A stretch of DNA of 64,000 nt from Novosphingobium sp. 18050 (GCF_902706195.1 NZ_CACSJO010000007.1:122890-186889), one strand, 5' to 3'; counted from the stretch's first letter, positions 17,076 to 29,249 are shown. Translations and numbers: made by a program. Notes: generated by a model not told the origin, from the sequence alone.

Positions 17076-17752
17076 GGGCGTCTCCGCATGTACAGGCTGT
17101 CGGTGGCGGACATCCGCCGGCGTTCGGGCGGCAGGCGGAAACCCGGCCCCAGCGCAGCCGTCAGCTGGCTGCGGTGGGCCTGTAGCGCATAGCGGCGCTT
17201 GCCCGGAAGCATCGGCAGCGTACGCGTGCTGCAAAAAGCCCGTGTCTCCGGCGCGTCGCTCCACACGCAATACTCGGCGACCAGCACCCGGCGTTTCGCG
17301 CAGGCCTGGACGGCATAGGCCAGCCGGGCGGCTGCGGCATGGTCGCAGTGAGCTTCGTGCAGCGCCGTGACGGCAAGTCCGTCGACCCGCCGCCGGCGGC
17401 ACAGCGCGGCAAGCCTGCGGGCCGCATGGCCGAAGGCAGCGGTTCCGGGCGCTACAGGTGCGGCGTCCTTCCAATCGAGGTAGAACGGGGGCGCCCTCCG
17501 ACTTCCCGTCAGCCGGAACAATGCCGTCGCCGCCTCCCGTCGGCGGACGGCGACGAGGCGGCCGGTGCGGCCATCAACGGGTCCGTGCGATCCCGATCCG
17601 TCGGTCAGGTAGACGAGCCCCGCCAGCCGCCCCGCCGCCGAGACCTGCGCGATCAGGGCGCCGGCGCCCAGCGTCTCGTCGTCGGCGTGAGGCGCCAGCA
17701 CCAGCCAGCGCAGCGCCGTTATGCCATGCGCGCTTCGCGGGACGGTCACCAC
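17072..17752 (-). CDS. PIG-L family N-deacetylase
   Basis: 226-residue LmbE/PIG-L fold. The zinc and catalytic motif APHADDETLGAG is near residue 20 (H and DD), with a second metal His in HEAHCDHAAAA near 132. The family removes N-acetyl groups from N-acetylglucosamine-type sugars. GTG 17752 is used; it overlaps the upstream acyl-CoA-dehydrogenase-like gene by 7 bases. The product probably feeds the neighbouring NodS-like methyltransferase. Confidence 0.88.
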   Translation of the reverse strand: MVTVPRSAHGITALRWLVLAPHADDETLGAGALIAQVSAAGRLAGLVYLTDGSGSHGPVDGRTGRLVAVRRREAATALFRLTGSRRAPPFYLDWKDAAPVAPGTAAFGHAARRLAALCRRRRVDGLAVTALHEAHCDHAAAARLAYAVQACAKRRVLVAEYCVWSDAPETRAFCSTRTLPMLPGKRRYALQAHRSQLTAALGPGFRLPPERRRMSATDSLYMRRRP

Positions 17753-18876
17753 AGGCGGTCCTCCTCACCCCAAGCATCGTGATCCAGCCAGGCCAGCGCT
17801 GCCTGGTCGCGCGCATGGTCCGGGCCGGCCTGCCGCAGGTAAAGCGAGAGATCCCGGATGATCTTGTCGATGCGCTGCCCGTCCATGGCGCTGCGCGTGC
17901 CGACGATCCGGGCGGCAAGCTCCATCACGTCGAGCGCAGCCCGCTCGACGATGCCGCGCGTTATGCGCGCAAACCCCGGCCCGTCGGGATCGTCGAGGGC
18001 AGCGCGCAGGGCGCATTCGCGGACCCACATATACGCCGTGCGCGCCGCCGCGACGCAGTCCGCGAACTTCGCGCGCTGCAGCGGATCGCTGCGGGTCGCC
18101 TCGGACATCGCCAGCCGCGTCTCTGCCAGCAGCCCCTCGATCCCTCCCAGTTGCACGGCGGCGAAGCGCCAGGCGCCGGTCGTGAAGCGGGGGTCGCGGT
18201 CGTAGTCGCCGGGAAGACCAAGCAGGGCCGCTTCGTCGATGCCGATACCGGTCACGTCGTAGAGACCACTGGTGGTGGCCCGCATCCCGCGCACGCGCCA
18301 CTGCGACACGTCGGCGCGCTCTGCGTCGTCAGCGCCCACGATCACCAGTTGCCGCTCGCTTCCGGCTTCCTGCGCTGTCACGATGGCGTGTTTGAGCCCC
18401 CCGGCCCCGCTCGCGAACGACTTGCCGCCCTTGAGCACTGCGGTCCCACCTTCACCGCGTTCAATGCTGACGCCGGGCTGAGGCTCGGTCGCCCAGACCC
18501 CGTAGAACGCACCGTCCTCCAGTTCCTGGCCGAGGCGAACCGCCTGCTCGGGCGAGGCATACCAGTCGAACAGCGCCAGCGCGTTGACGTGGCCTTCGTA
18601 GAGCCGCCCGATGCTGAGGTCGGCTCGCCCGACGATGCGCAGGACGTCCATCAACGTCCGGTACCGGGTGGGCACGTCCGCGAAGGCGATCCCGCCGCTC
18701 GCGGGAGGGGCGAAATGACGATTCAGGCCGGCAGCGGCAAGGCACCGCATGCTCTCGACCGGGAAGACCGGGGCAGCGTCGTAACGGGCGCCGAGATCGG
18801 CCAATCGCGAGGCGATCGCGGCGGCCCGCGCCACCGGGTCATCCTGCTCGGCGGTGGTTTGGGTGGATGTTTTCAT
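17746..18876 (-). CDS. Acyl-CoA dehydrogenase-like flavoprotein
   Basis: 376-residue protein with the three-part acyl-CoA dehydrogenase layout. The N-terminal helices include LADLGARYDAAPVFPVE. The middle beta domain contains FYGVWATEPQPGVS and LKGGKSFASGAGG. The C-terminal helical bundle includes WRFAAVQLGGIEGLL. I cannot confidently place the catalytic glutamate, and sitting among glycosyltransferases is unusual for beta-oxidation. It may oxidise or modify an acyl or amino-sugar intermediate. ATG 18876 overlaps the upstream gene's stop by 4 bases. Confidence 0.75.
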   Translation of the reverse strand: MKTSTQTTAEQDDPVARAAAIASRLADLGARYDAAPVFPVESMRCLAAAGLNRHFAPPASGGIAFADVPTRYRTLMDVLRIVGRADLSIGRLYEGHVNALALFDWYASPEQAVRLGQELEDGAFYGVWATEPQPGVSIERGEGGTAVLKGGKSFASGAGGLKHAIVTAQEAGSERQLVIVGADDAERADVSQWRVRGMRATTSGLYDVTGIGIDEAALLGLPGDYDRDPRFTTGAWRFAAVQLGGIEGLLAETRLAMSEATRSDPLQRAKFADCVAAARTAYMWVRECALRAALDDPDGPGFARITRGIVERAALDVMELAARIVGTRSAMDGQRIDKIIRDLSLYLRQAGPDHARDQAALAWLDHDAWGEEDRLW

Positions 18877-19919
18877 ACCGCGTGTTCCTTGATGCCGCAG
18901 GTCACGGCTGCGGCCATGCCTCCCAGCCATGATGCCGCTTTTTGCGCACCCCGTTCGTCGTGCAGAGACCGGCGCGCCGAACTTCGTAGCGACAGGGCTT
19001 TCTCTATCAGAACCGGCCAGCTTTCGCCGCCGGGCCACTCCGGCAGCACCACCGCGGCGCCGATCCGGTCGAGGCCGCGCGCGGTCGCCCGCTGTTCGCC
19101 GAAGGGTCGATCCTCTGGCACGCATACGAAGGGCTGGTCGGCCGCCATCACCGCGCCGACGAGCCCGTCTCCGGCTGCTCCCACCACGATCCGGGCGCGG
19201 GCGATCTCACGCCCGGGCGCGTCGACCCAGCCCGCGAACTCGAGGTTGGCGGGGATATCGGCGGGCGTGGTTGCTGGGCCGATGACCCGCCACACCCATT
19301 CCGGGCAGGCACGGGCGGCATCGGCCAGCATGGCGCCGTCGCCCGCCGCGCCGCCGCGCCCGAACACCACCAGAATACGGCGATCGATCGGCGTGCCAGC
19401 GCACGCCTCTGCGGTGATGCCGGGCAGATACCGGGTCTTGTCGCGCACCCAGGCGGGCGTCGCAGCTGCATCCAATGCAGGGGGGAACGGGGCGAGCAGC
19501 GCCGACGCCCCGCGAAAGGCGTCGCGATGCGCGGCATCGTCGCGCTCCCCGTTGAGGCGTACGTAGACGGTCGGAACAGACGCCAGCCTGGCGACCATCG
19601 CCGCTTCCACCGATACGTCGACGACCATCAGCGCCGGCCGCGCGGTCGCGATCCAGCCGGCCATCTCCGCGACGCGCGCCCGCACGCCCTCGTGATCTAG
19701 GGGCGCATAATGAAGCGCGTCCGGGCGGCAGTCTGCGAAGTCCTGCCCATCGAAGCGGCCGGAGACCGGACGGTCGTCGGGCAGGTCGATCCCAGCGCCG
19801 CCGAGCCCGGTGCCGAGCAGGACGATCGGCCAATCGGAAGCGGCAACGATGGCATCGGCGCGGGCACGGTGGCCGGCGCCGTGATGGTGGACGTAGTATC
19901 CGATCGGCCGGCGGTTCAC
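18873..19919 (-). CDS. GT-B fold glycosyltransferase (MurG/UGT-like)
   Basis: 348-residue protein. GYYVHHHGAGHRARA at the N-terminus resembles the G-x-G-H glycine loop of MurG/MGT-type transferases. The C-terminal half has ILVVFGRGGAAGDG and VVGAAGDGLVGAVMAADQPFVCVPEDRPFGEQ, the donor-binding region (G-x-x-x...P...EQ). A GTG start at 19919 is required by the overlap with the upstream GT2 stop; ATG alternatives would truncate the glycine loop. Substrate unknown. Confidence 0.8.
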   Translation of the reverse strand: MNRRPIGYYVHHHGAGHRARADAIVAASDWPIVLLGTGLGGAGIDLPDDRPVSGRFDGQDFADCRPDALHYAPLDHEGVRARVAEMAGWIATARPALMVVDVSVEAAMVARLASVPTVYVRLNGERDDAAHRDAFRGASALLAPFPPALDAAATPAWVRDKTRYLPGITAEACAGTPIDRRILVVFGRGGAAGDGAMLADAARACPEWVWRVIGPATTPADIPANLEFAGWVDAPGREIARARIVVGAAGDGLVGAVMAADQPFVCVPEDRPFGEQRATARGLDRIGAAVVLPEWPGGESWPVLIEKALSLRSSARRSLHDERGAQKAASWLGGMAAAVTCGIKEHAV

Positions 19920-20866
19920 GGCGTGACCTCCAGCAGCATGTCGTGGGGCATGGGAGAAAGCAGCGGCTCCGCTTTCGCAATCAGCGCCTGACCGCCGTCC
20001 TGCGCGCGCAGGTCGCGGCGCCAGGCCGCGCGTTCGCACCAGTGCTCGTAACCAGGCGCGCTGGGGCGCTCGCCCCTGGCGGCCAGGTCGAAGAGGTCAT
20101 GCATGGCCAGAGCCATGCCCCCTTCCGCGCGTCCGTCGCGGCGCGGCGAAACATAAGTGAAGACATCCTGCGGGTGGGCCAGCCGCCCTCCCTGCGCAAG
20201 GGCCGCCGCCACCAGCGCGCGATCTTCGCCCGTGGGCAGCAGCGGCACGCGGCCGCAGCCGACATAGAGGGCAGCCCTGATCGCCAGCGAGGCGCCGGTG
20301 TGATCCCCGTGCCTTGGCGCGGGGTCCCAGGGCAGCGGGTCGAGCGCATCCTCGATGGCGCGGACTCGCCGCCAGTAAGCGTCCCAGGCCGCACGCAGGC
20401 GCCGCACTGGCTCGGGCAGCGGTTCGGCCTGCTCGATCTCGATGCGGCCTCCGACGATGTCCGCGCCCCGGGCAAAGGCGCGGCGGATATTCCCGAGCCA
20501 TTCGGGCGGGGGCCGGGTATCGGCGTCGGTGCTGACCAGAATGCCCCGCCGCAGCGCCGGCAGCATGCCGAGCCCGCTGTCCATGGCGCACCTGCGGGCG
20601 GAGCCGGCGTGCGCCAGCTCCGGCGCGAACGTCACCTGTTCGACCTGAATTGCCAGCCTGCCTTCGAAGCGAACGCGCGCGCGGTCCACGACCTCGAAGC
20701 TGTCGTCGTCCGAGTTGTTGACCACGACCGCGACAGGTATCGGCGCTTGCCAGGTCTGCGCGGCCAGCGCCGAGAGCAAGGTTGGCAGCCGGTCGGCCTC
20801 GTTGCGGGCCGGGACGCACACGCACAGGTCGATGTCCCGGCTCTCTGCTGCGCGGCTCTCAGGCAT
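19916..20866 (-). CDS. Family 2 glycosyltransferase
   Basis: 316-residue GT-A enzyme. VCVPARNEADRLPTLLSAL near residue 15, the DxD motif in ILVSTDADTRPPPEWL near 110, and GASLAIRAALYVGCGRVP then GEDRALVAAA near 210. ATG 20866 overlaps the GT4 stop. One of four glycosyltransferases in this operon; the A-R-N-E form of the first motif is common in transferases acting on polyprenyl or lipid acceptors. No membrane helix visible. Confidence 0.85.
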   Translation of the reverse strand: MPESRAAESRDIDLCVCVPARNEADRLPTLLSALAAQTWQAPIPVAVVVNNSDDDSFEVVDRARVRFEGRLAIQVEQVTFAPELAHAGSARRCAMDSGLGMLPALRRGILVSTDADTRPPPEWLGNIRRAFARGADIVGGRIEIEQAEPLPEPVRRLRAAWDAYWRRVRAIEDALDPLPWDPAPRHGDHTGASLAIRAALYVGCGRVPLLPTGEDRALVAAALAQGGRLAHPQDVFTYVSPRRDGRAEGGMALAMHDLFDLAARGERPSAPGYEHWCERAAWRRDLRAQDGGQALIAKAEPLLSPMPHDMLLEVTP

Positions 20867-22071
20867 GCAGGCCCGCGCTGCCCGAGGTGGTCGCGTCAGC
20901 GCTCTCGAACGCCGCCACACCAAGCGGCATGCCGCCCTGCCCTTGCCTGCGCTGGGCGATCTGCCGCCGATAGAGCGCTTCGTAGCCTGCCACCATCTGC
21001 CCTACGTCGCATATGCGCTCCGCGCGCTGGCGGCAGGCGCGCCGGTCGAGCGACAGCGCCGCCAGACCGGCTGCCGCCAGCGAGGCGACGTCGTCCGGCG
21101 TGGCCAGGACACCGCAGGCGGCGTCCAGAATTTCCGGGATCGCGCCGCGTTCAAAAGCCGCGACGGGAACGCCGCATGCGAGGGCCTCGGCTATCACCAG
21201 GCCATAAGGCTCGTCCCACATCGGGGTGCACAGGAAGGCCCTGGCCCCGCCCACCAGGCGCGCCAGTTCGCTATGCGCGAGATGACCGACGTGGACGGCA
21301 TCGGCACCAAGCTGCGGCGCGATGCGGGTGCGATAATACTCTTCGTCCAGGATCGGCCCGGCGATCCTCAGCGGCAGGCCGATCAGCCGCGCCGCCTCGA
21401 TCGCGAAATGCAGGCCCTTTTCCGGTACGATTCGGCCGTACCAGACAAGGTAGCCCGCCTCGTCCGGGACGGGATGAAAAGCGAACTTCTGAAGGTCGAT
21501 GCCGTTCAGGATCACCTCGTCCGCCTTCGCGACGTGGTCCCACACCGCCGCGACCGATTTGGAGACCGCGACGAACGCATGGTCCTCTGCCGAGCACAGG
21601 CGAACGCCGCTTTCGAGCCAGCAGAACGGCGGCGTGTGGAATGTGGTGACCATCGGCATCGGCAGGCTGTCAGCCAGAGTGACCGGCAGATAGTGCAGCG
21701 AATTGTTGTGGATCACATCGAAGTCGCGGCGGCGCAGGCCGTTCATCAGGCTGAGGTAAGCGTGATGTTCCTTGAAGAAGGCAATATCCGTCGCCTCGGC
21801 CGTCCCGACCTCGCAAAGTGCGGTTTCGGAGCAGATCGCCTCGAGGCCGATACGGCTATCCGAGCGCGACGAGGCGAACACCGTAACGGCATGGCCCCGT
21901 TCGCGCAGGGCCCGTGCCAGCAGATGCGTATGCATCTCGAGCCCGCCAGCGAAAGGTTCGGCAATCGGGTGCTTGAGATGGGAGATGATGCCGATCTTCA
22001 GGCGGCCGGGGGATGATTCCGGGGGCGACAAAGCGCCGCCCCCGGGGCTGCGTGCCCTGAAGGTAGGTCGA

Positions 22072-22091
<20 letters not shown>
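20859..22091 (-). CDS. Family 4 glycosyltransferase
   Basis: 410-residue GT-B enzyme. [19 protein letters not shown] near residue 49 is the N-terminal acceptor-domain glycine-rich turn. [19 protein letters not shown] near 238 and [20 protein letters not shown] near 310 form the C-terminal E-x7-E donor site. ATG 22091 lies 20 bases inside the katE 3' end, so it is cotranslated with the catalase. First of the glycan genes after katE. Confidence 0.9.
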
Positions 22092-24294
<2,203 letters not shown>

Positions 24295-24536
24295 GGGATG
24301 TCCTCTCGAAGTAACACAACGCAATACCTGGCTGCCGCAACCTGCCGGAATGCCGCGCCATTTGATCTGCAACCCCAAGCCAACACGCGACAGGCAGCCG
24401 AGTTGCGGCTTTCTGGGCAAATTAACTTTTATCAACACGAATAGCTCAGCCTCTTTGCAACGCTGTCTGAAACAGGAGGTTATCCGCTGGGCACGGCGTG
24501 AATACCGCGCTTCTGACACATCTTTTGAAGGTCCCC

Positions 24537-25247
24537 ATGCTTACCGAACGGTTCCTTAGGAACAAACGCAACGTCAGCCTTTCGTTGGGCGAACGTGAAT
24601 GTCTCGAAGCCGCAATCAGTGAAGTGCAAACGATTGAACCGCGACGTGTTTTGGTCAAAGCCGGCGACAAACTAGATCATAGCACGCTGCTCATCGACGG
24701 GATTATGTCGCGCCACATCGACGACCATAACGGTCTCCGGCAACTAGTGGCCATTCACGTGCCCGGAGATTTTGTTGACCTTCATGCTTACCCACTGAAG
24801 ACGCTCGACCATGATGTTGCCTCGATGACCACCGCAGTCGTGGGCATGGTTCCCCACGGGAAGTTGGACGATATCATCTCCGAGCGACCGCAACTGGGGC
24901 GAAAGCTTTGGTATGCAACGCTTCTGGATGCCGCCATTCACCGCGCGTGGTTGTTTCGGCTCGGCCGGCTGGCTGCAGTCGGAAGAATCGCACATTTCCT
25001 CTGCGAAACCAACGCGCGTCTGGCGGCTGTGGGGCTAAGTGATGGACGACAGTTCCCACTGGCACTCACGCAAACCGACATCTCGGAAATCTGCGGATTG
25101 ACCCATGTCCACGTCAATCGGGTGATGCGCCAGCTTCGCGAAGAACGCCTGTGCATTTTCAGATCGTCCGTCGTCGAAATTCTTGATCCGGTCGGGCTGG
25201 CCGCGCGGGGGCAGTTCGATCCCACCTATCTGTACATCGATCAGTGA
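24537..25247 (+). CDS. Crp/Fnr family transcription regulator
   Basis: 236-residue regulator. The N-terminal cyclic-nucleotide-binding-like barrel spans about 20-135, and the C-terminal winged helix includes [27 protein letters not shown] (about 180-206). There is no Cys cluster for an iron-sulphur site, so it is not a true FNR. ATG 24537 is preferred (GAAGG 6 bases upstream); GTG 24498 would add 13 residues. It is divergent from katE with 242 bases between starts, so it could regulate the catalase operon, though I see no clear palindromic site. Confidence 0.85.
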   Translation: MLTERFLRNKRNVSLSLGERECLEAAISEVQTIEPRRVLVKAGDKLDHSTLLIDGIMSRHIDDHNGLRQLVAIHVPGDFVDLHAYPLKTLDHDVASMTTAVVGMVPHGKLDDIISERPQLGRKLWYATLLDAAIHRAWLFRLGRLAAVGRIAHFLCETNARLAAVGLSDGRQFPLALTQTDISEICGLTHVHVNRVMRQLREERLCIFRSSVVEILDPVGLAARGQFDPTYLYIDQ

Positions 25248-25280
25248 AACACCCTCCAATCCCTGTTGAAAGTTCGCGTC

Positions 25281-25487
25281 ATGACACACCTGAACAATGA
25301 ACGCCGACCAGAAACTCAGCCGGGGGTTGCCAGTGCCGAAGACGGGCTGGTCATTCTCGATGGTCCCGATGGCGTGGCCGTGACCATGACCGCCGCGGCG
25401 GCAGCGGAGACCGGCCATAACCTCGTGGAAGCAGCACGCGCCGCGCAAATGCAAATCGGAACTACGCCCGGTTCCGACGAGAACTGA
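25281..25487 (+). CDS. Small hypothetical protein
   Basis: 68-residue soluble protein (MTHLNNERRPETQPGV, then LVILDGPDGVAVTMTAAAAAETGHNLVEAA). The second half reads like the short accessory proteins of alphaproteobacteria with a DGPDGVAVT-x-T turn followed by a helix. No function known. ATG 25281 is chosen; TTG 25266 is in frame upstream. It lies just after the Crp/Fnr gene, 34 bases away, and may be cotranscribed. Confidence 0.55.
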   Translation: MTHLNNERRPETQPGVASAEDGLVILDGPDGVAVTMTAAAAAETGHNLVEAARAAQMQIGTTPGSDEN

Positions 25488-25539
25488 CTTTCGGTACGTA
25501 TCTTCGAAATTCTATTACATCCATGAGAGGGATAAAGCC

Positions 25540-26133
25540 CTGAACGAAATCGCCGGATGGATCGCCCCGATCGCCACGATGCTGGCGGCGATGATGACTG
25601 CCGCCAATCTCGGAGCCCGGCTCACCGGGTGGGGCTTCGTCGTTTTTACGTTCGGCTCGATCGCCTGGACCATCGTCGGCCTGACCTCCGGCCAGACCAA
25701 CCTGATCGCGTCGAACGGCTTTCTCACGCTTGTCAACGTGGTCGGTATCTGGCGCTGGCTGGGACGGCAACGCAAGTACGAGGACGGTGGCCGATCCGCC
25801 CGGGAGGCAAGCCGCAGGTCGTCGAAGCCGACGCTATTCACCGCCACTGGGCTCGCCGGAATGCCCGTGGTGCTGGAAGACGGCACGCCGCTCGGCAAGT
25901 CCGTCGAGGCACTGATCGAATGCCGCTCGGGCGAAGTCAGCTACGTGGTGGTCGCCACCAGTTCCGCCGCCGGACTGGAGGAGCAACTGCGCCCGGTGCC
26001 CGCCCGGTCGATCGGTTTCGGCTGCGACCTGCTGACCCTCGCCATATCGCGAGGAGCCTATGAAGCCATCGCTCCCCTCGACGGCGAGGCCTGGCCCGCC
26101 TCAGCCGAGCAAGATACGAAAGCAGTCTCATGA
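25540..26133 (+). CDS. Membrane protein with PRC-barrel-like domain
   Basis: 197-residue protein. Two N-terminal membrane helices (about 5-25 and 30-65, e.g. GWGFVVFTFGSIAWTIVGL and FLTLVNVVGIWRWLG) precede a soluble domain with TATGLAGMPVVLEDGTPLGK, a PRC-barrel-like fold. The hydrophobic reading frame continues upstream of the first ATG (25579) to LNEIAGWIAPIATM, and AGAGGGATAAAGCC precedes CTG 25540, so I place the start at CTG. The stop overlaps the Mfd-like start by 4 bases. Confidence 0.6.
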   Translation: MNEIAGWIAPIATMLAAMMTAANLGARLTGWGFVVFTFGSIAWTIVGLTSGQTNLIASNGFLTLVNVVGIWRWLGRQRKYEDGGRSAREASRRSSKPTLFTATGLAGMPVVLEDGTPLGKSVEALIECRSGEVSYVVVATSSAAGLEEQLRPVPARSIGFGCDLLTLAISRGAYEAIAPLDGEAWPASAEQDTKAVS

Positions 26134-29100
26134 ACCTCGCTCTGGTCGCCATGGGCATAGCCCGGGCGTTGGCCTCGGACGATGTCGTGTTCCTGGCCGA
26201 CGACGAACAGCAAGCCCGGGCCCTCTCGGACATCCTGATGGCGCTGCTGCCAAGCACACCGGTCTTCCATGTCCCCTCGAGCGACGCGCTGCCCGGCGAT
26301 GTCGCCCCTGCCTCTCCCGCCAATGCGGGCCGGCGCGTGGCGGCCTTGCGAGCGCTCCGGCTCGCGCAGGCCGAAGGCGGGCGGCTCCATCTAGCCTGCA
26401 TCCTGAGCGGCGAAGCCGCGGGGCGCCGCTACCCGCCACCGCAGGCTTTCGAAGGCGCTCCCCCGACGCTGCGCGAGGGTGACGCGATCGACCCCGGCGC
26501 CTTCGCGGCGCAGCTTGAGGAACTGGGCTATTTCGCGGACGACCGTGTCGACGAGCCGGGCGAAACGGCCATTCGTGGCGACGTCATCGACGTCTTTCCC
26601 GCCGACGCCGGGATGCCGGCGCGCATCGAACTCACCGAGGACCGGATCGCCGCGATCCGGTCCTATGATCCCGTGACCCAGCGCACTGTCTCCGACCTCC
26701 AGCAACTCGAGATCGGGCGCGCGGCAGAGCCCGCGATGGACGACGCGGTCTCGATACTGGCCCATCTCTCGCCCGGCCTGCTGGCCGTGGCCAACAAGGC
26801 TCACGCGCGCCGCCTGCGTTTCATACAGCTCGCGCAGGATGCCGCGGGAGGTGGCGATCGCTTGATCGACGCGCTGGACGACGCGGCGTGGCAGGCCGAT
26901 GCCTCGCGATGGCGCGCCGCCGATTTCGGCGGGGATGCAGTGACCGTGCCTCGCTTCGCGGAAAGCGGTAGCCCGCTCGCCGCGATGGGCCGCTTCGTGC
27001 GACCGCTGCTGGAGGAAGGCCGCTCGCTGGTGCTGGCGGGCAGCCCGAGGGATCTGAGATTCCTCCGATCGCGGATCGCCAGGCGCCTGAAACTGGACTT
27101 GTTCGATGTGGAGAGCTGGGCCGAGATCATCTCCTTGCCGCCTGGCGCGTCGGCATCGATCACGATGCCCGTCGATGCCGGTATCGTCGACGAACGCCTC
27201 GTACTGATCGCCGCCGCCGACGTTATGGGCAGCCGCGCGCTGATCGGTGAAGCCGCGACATCGAGCGCGATCCCCTGGGCCGGCACCGGGGCCGGCATCC
27301 GCATCGGCGACGTCGTCGTCCACGAGGACCACGGGGTCGGGCTCGTGCTGGGTCTCGAGGACGCCCCCCCTGCCGAAGGCGCGCCGAGCGAGATGATCGC
27401 GCTGGAATATGCCGGCGGCGCCCGCCGCCTCGTCGCCGTCGACGAAGCTGACCGCATCTGGCGGTACGGCTCCGATGCCGAGGCGGTGACGCTCGACAAG
27501 CTGGATGGGTCGTCCTGGCTCAAGCGCCGCAGCACCATCGACGCCTCCATCGCTGAAAGCGCGAAGGGCCTGGCCGCGCTGGCGCAGGCACGTGCATCGC
27601 TCGAAGCGCCGGTGATCGAACCGGACGCGGCCGCCTACGAACGGTTCGCGGGCGGCTTCGCCTTCAACGAGACGGCCGACCAGGCCCGCGCGATTTCCGC
27701 CGTGCGCGACGACCTTGCGCGGGGCCGGCCGATGGACCGGCTGGTGATCGGCGACGTCGGCTACGGCAAGACCGAGGTCGCCCTGCGCGCCGCCGCCCTC
27801 GCCGCCCTTTCGGGTCATCAGGTCGTGATCGCCGCGCCGACGACGGTGCTGATGCGCCAGCATCTCGAGACCTTCCGCCGCCGGTTCCAGGGCACGGGCA
27901 TCACCGTCGCCGGCCTCTCGCGCCTGTCGAGCGCCGCCGAGAAGAAGGCGGTAAAGGCAGGCCTGGCCGATGGCTCGGTGCAGGTCGTGGTCGGCACAGG
28001 TGCGGTCATGGCCAAGGGCGTGATTTACGCAAAGCTCGGTCTTGTCGTCATCGACGAGGAACAGCGCTTCGGCGCCGCCGACAAAGCAAGGCTTCGCGGA
28101 TCGGGCGACGTACACCTGCTCAGCCTGAGCGCGACGCCGATCCCGCGCACGCTGCAATCGGCGCTCGTCGGTCTGCAGCAGATGTCGCTAATCACGACAC
28201 CCCCGGCGCGCCGCCAACCGATCCGCACCAGCATCGATCGCTACGACGACGCCCGCATCCGCACTGCCCTGTCGCGCGAAAAGGCGCGCGGCGGACAGAG
28301 CTTCGTCGTCGTCCCGCGCATCGAGGACATGGCGCCCCTCGCCGAGAAGCTTCGGCGCATCGTACCCAACCTGCAAGTGGTCGAGGCGCATGGAAAGATG
28401 CCGGCAGCGGCGATCGACGACGCCATGGTCGGTTTCGGGGACGGCCGGGGCGATATCCTCCTGGCCACCAACATCATCGAGGCCGGGCTCGACGTGCCGC
28501 GCGCCAACACCATGATCATCTGGCGAGCCGACCGCTTCGGGCTCGCGCAGTTACACCAACTGCGCGGGCGGGTGGGACGCGGCAACCGTCGCGGGCAGGT
28601 GGTGCTGCTGACCGAAAGCGAGAACGCCATCGGCCCGCGCACGCTCAAGCGCCTGCGCACCCTGGCAGCGTTCGACCGTCTCGGCGCCGGGTTCGAGATC
28701 AGCGCGCAGGACCTTGACATGCGCGGCGCCGGCGATTTGCTCGGCGAGGACCAGGCCGGGCACATGAAGCTGATCGGCGTCGATCTCTACCAGCACATGC
28801 TCGGCGCCGCGCTGCGACAGGCGCGGGGAGAAGACGTCAAGCGCTGGACGCCGGAGCTCAACCTAGGATCGGGCGGCGCGTTCCCGGCAGCCTGGATCCC
28901 GGAAGACGACGTGCGCATTGCGCTCTACATGCGATTGGCGCGGATCGATGACGAGGCAGAACTCGATGCTTTCGAGGACGAGTTGCTGGACCGGTTCGGC
29001 CCGCTGCCCGATGCGGCAGAGGTCCTGATGGACCATTCCCGGATTCGTATCGGCGCCCGTACGCTGCGGATCGCGCGGATTGACGCGGGCCCCGCCGCCA

Positions 29101-29249
29101 TCGCCCTAACGCCCCGGCGCGATTTCAGCGCCGATGCGAGCCGGGCGGACCTGACAAAAAAGGATGGTCGACTGCTGCTTTCGGAAAAAACTGCGAACGA
29201 TGAACGCATAACCCGGGTTCGCGTGTTGCTGGAAACGCTTGGCCCATGA
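26130..29249 (+). CDS. Mfd-like transcription-repair coupling translocase, divergent paralogue
   Basis: 1039-residue SF2 translocase, about 110 shorter than typical Mfd. A reduced UvrB-like N-terminal region (about 1-370) lacks a P-loop. A CarD-like RNA-polymerase-interaction domain is at about 388-455 (IRIGDVVVHEDHGVGLVLG). The translocase has Walker A GDVGYGKTEVALRAA near 541, Walker B DEEQRFG near 641, and a motif VI region LHQLRGRVGRG. The C-terminal TRCF domain follows. Mfd displaces stalled RNA polymerase and recruits UvrA. Its place in an accessory stress cluster suggests a second copy rather than the housekeeping mfd. Confidence 0.85.
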   Translation: MNLALVAMGIARALASDDVVFLADDEQQARALSDILMALLPSTPVFHVPSSDALPGDVAPASPANAGRRVAALRALRLAQAEGGRLHLACILSGEAAGRRYPPPQAFEGAPPTLREGDAIDPGAFAAQLEELGYFADDRVDEPGETAIRGDVIDVFPADAGMPARIELTEDRIAAIRSYDPVTQRTVSDLQQLEIGRAAEPAMDDAVSILAHLSPGLLAVANKAHARRLRFIQLAQDAAGGGDRLIDALDDAAWQADASRWRAADFGGDAVTVPRFAESGSPLAAMGRFVRPLLEEGRSLVLAGSPRDLRFLRSRIARRLKLDLFDVESWAEIISLPPGASASITMPVDAGIVDERLVLIAAADVMGSRALIGEAATSSAIPWAGTGAGIRIGDVVVHEDHGVGLVLGLEDAPPAEGAPSEMIALEYAGGARRLVAVDEADRIWRYGSDAEAVTLDKLDGSSWLKRRSTIDASIAESAKGLAALAQARASLEAPVIEPDAAAYERFAGGFAFNETADQARAISAVRDDLARGRPMDRLVIGDVGYGKTEVALRAAALAALSGHQVVIAAPTTVLMRQHLETFRRRFQGTGITVAGLSRLSSAAEKKAVKAGLADGSVQVVVGTGAVMAKGVIYAKLGLVVIDEEQRFGAADKARLRGSGDVHLLSLSATPIPRTLQSALVGLQQMSLITTPPARRQPIRTSIDRYDDARIRTALSREKARGGQSFVVVPRIEDMAPLAEKLRRIVPNLQVVEAHGKMPAAAIDDAMVGFGDGRGDILLATNIIEAGLDVPRANTMIIWRADRFGLAQLHQLRGRVGRGNRRGQVVLLTESENAIGPRTLKRLRTLAAFDRLGAGFEISAQDLDMRGAGDLLGEDQAGHMKLIGVDLYQHMLGAALRQARGEDVKRWTPELNLGSGGAFPAAWIPEDDVRIALYMRLARIDDEAELDAFEDELLDRFGPLPDAAEVLMDHSRIRIGARTLRIARIDAGPAAIALTPRRDFSADASRADLTKKDGRLLLSEKTANDERITRVRVLLETLGP

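Noticed and set aside
17458..19566. Plus-strand open frame of 702 codons opposite the glycan operon
   Set aside because: Arg/Pro/Ala-rich, no motifs, overlies the PIG-L, dehydrogenase-like and GT genes, which have clear motifs.
19943..22016. Two long plus-strand frames opposite the GT2 and GT4 genes
   Set aside because: Antisense shadows with low-complexity Arg/Pro content; the minus-strand proteins carry full glycosyltransferase motifs.
26391..28157. 588-codon minus-strand frame opposite the Mfd-like gene
   Set aside because: Shadow frame; the plus strand has Walker A, Walker B and the CarD-like domain.
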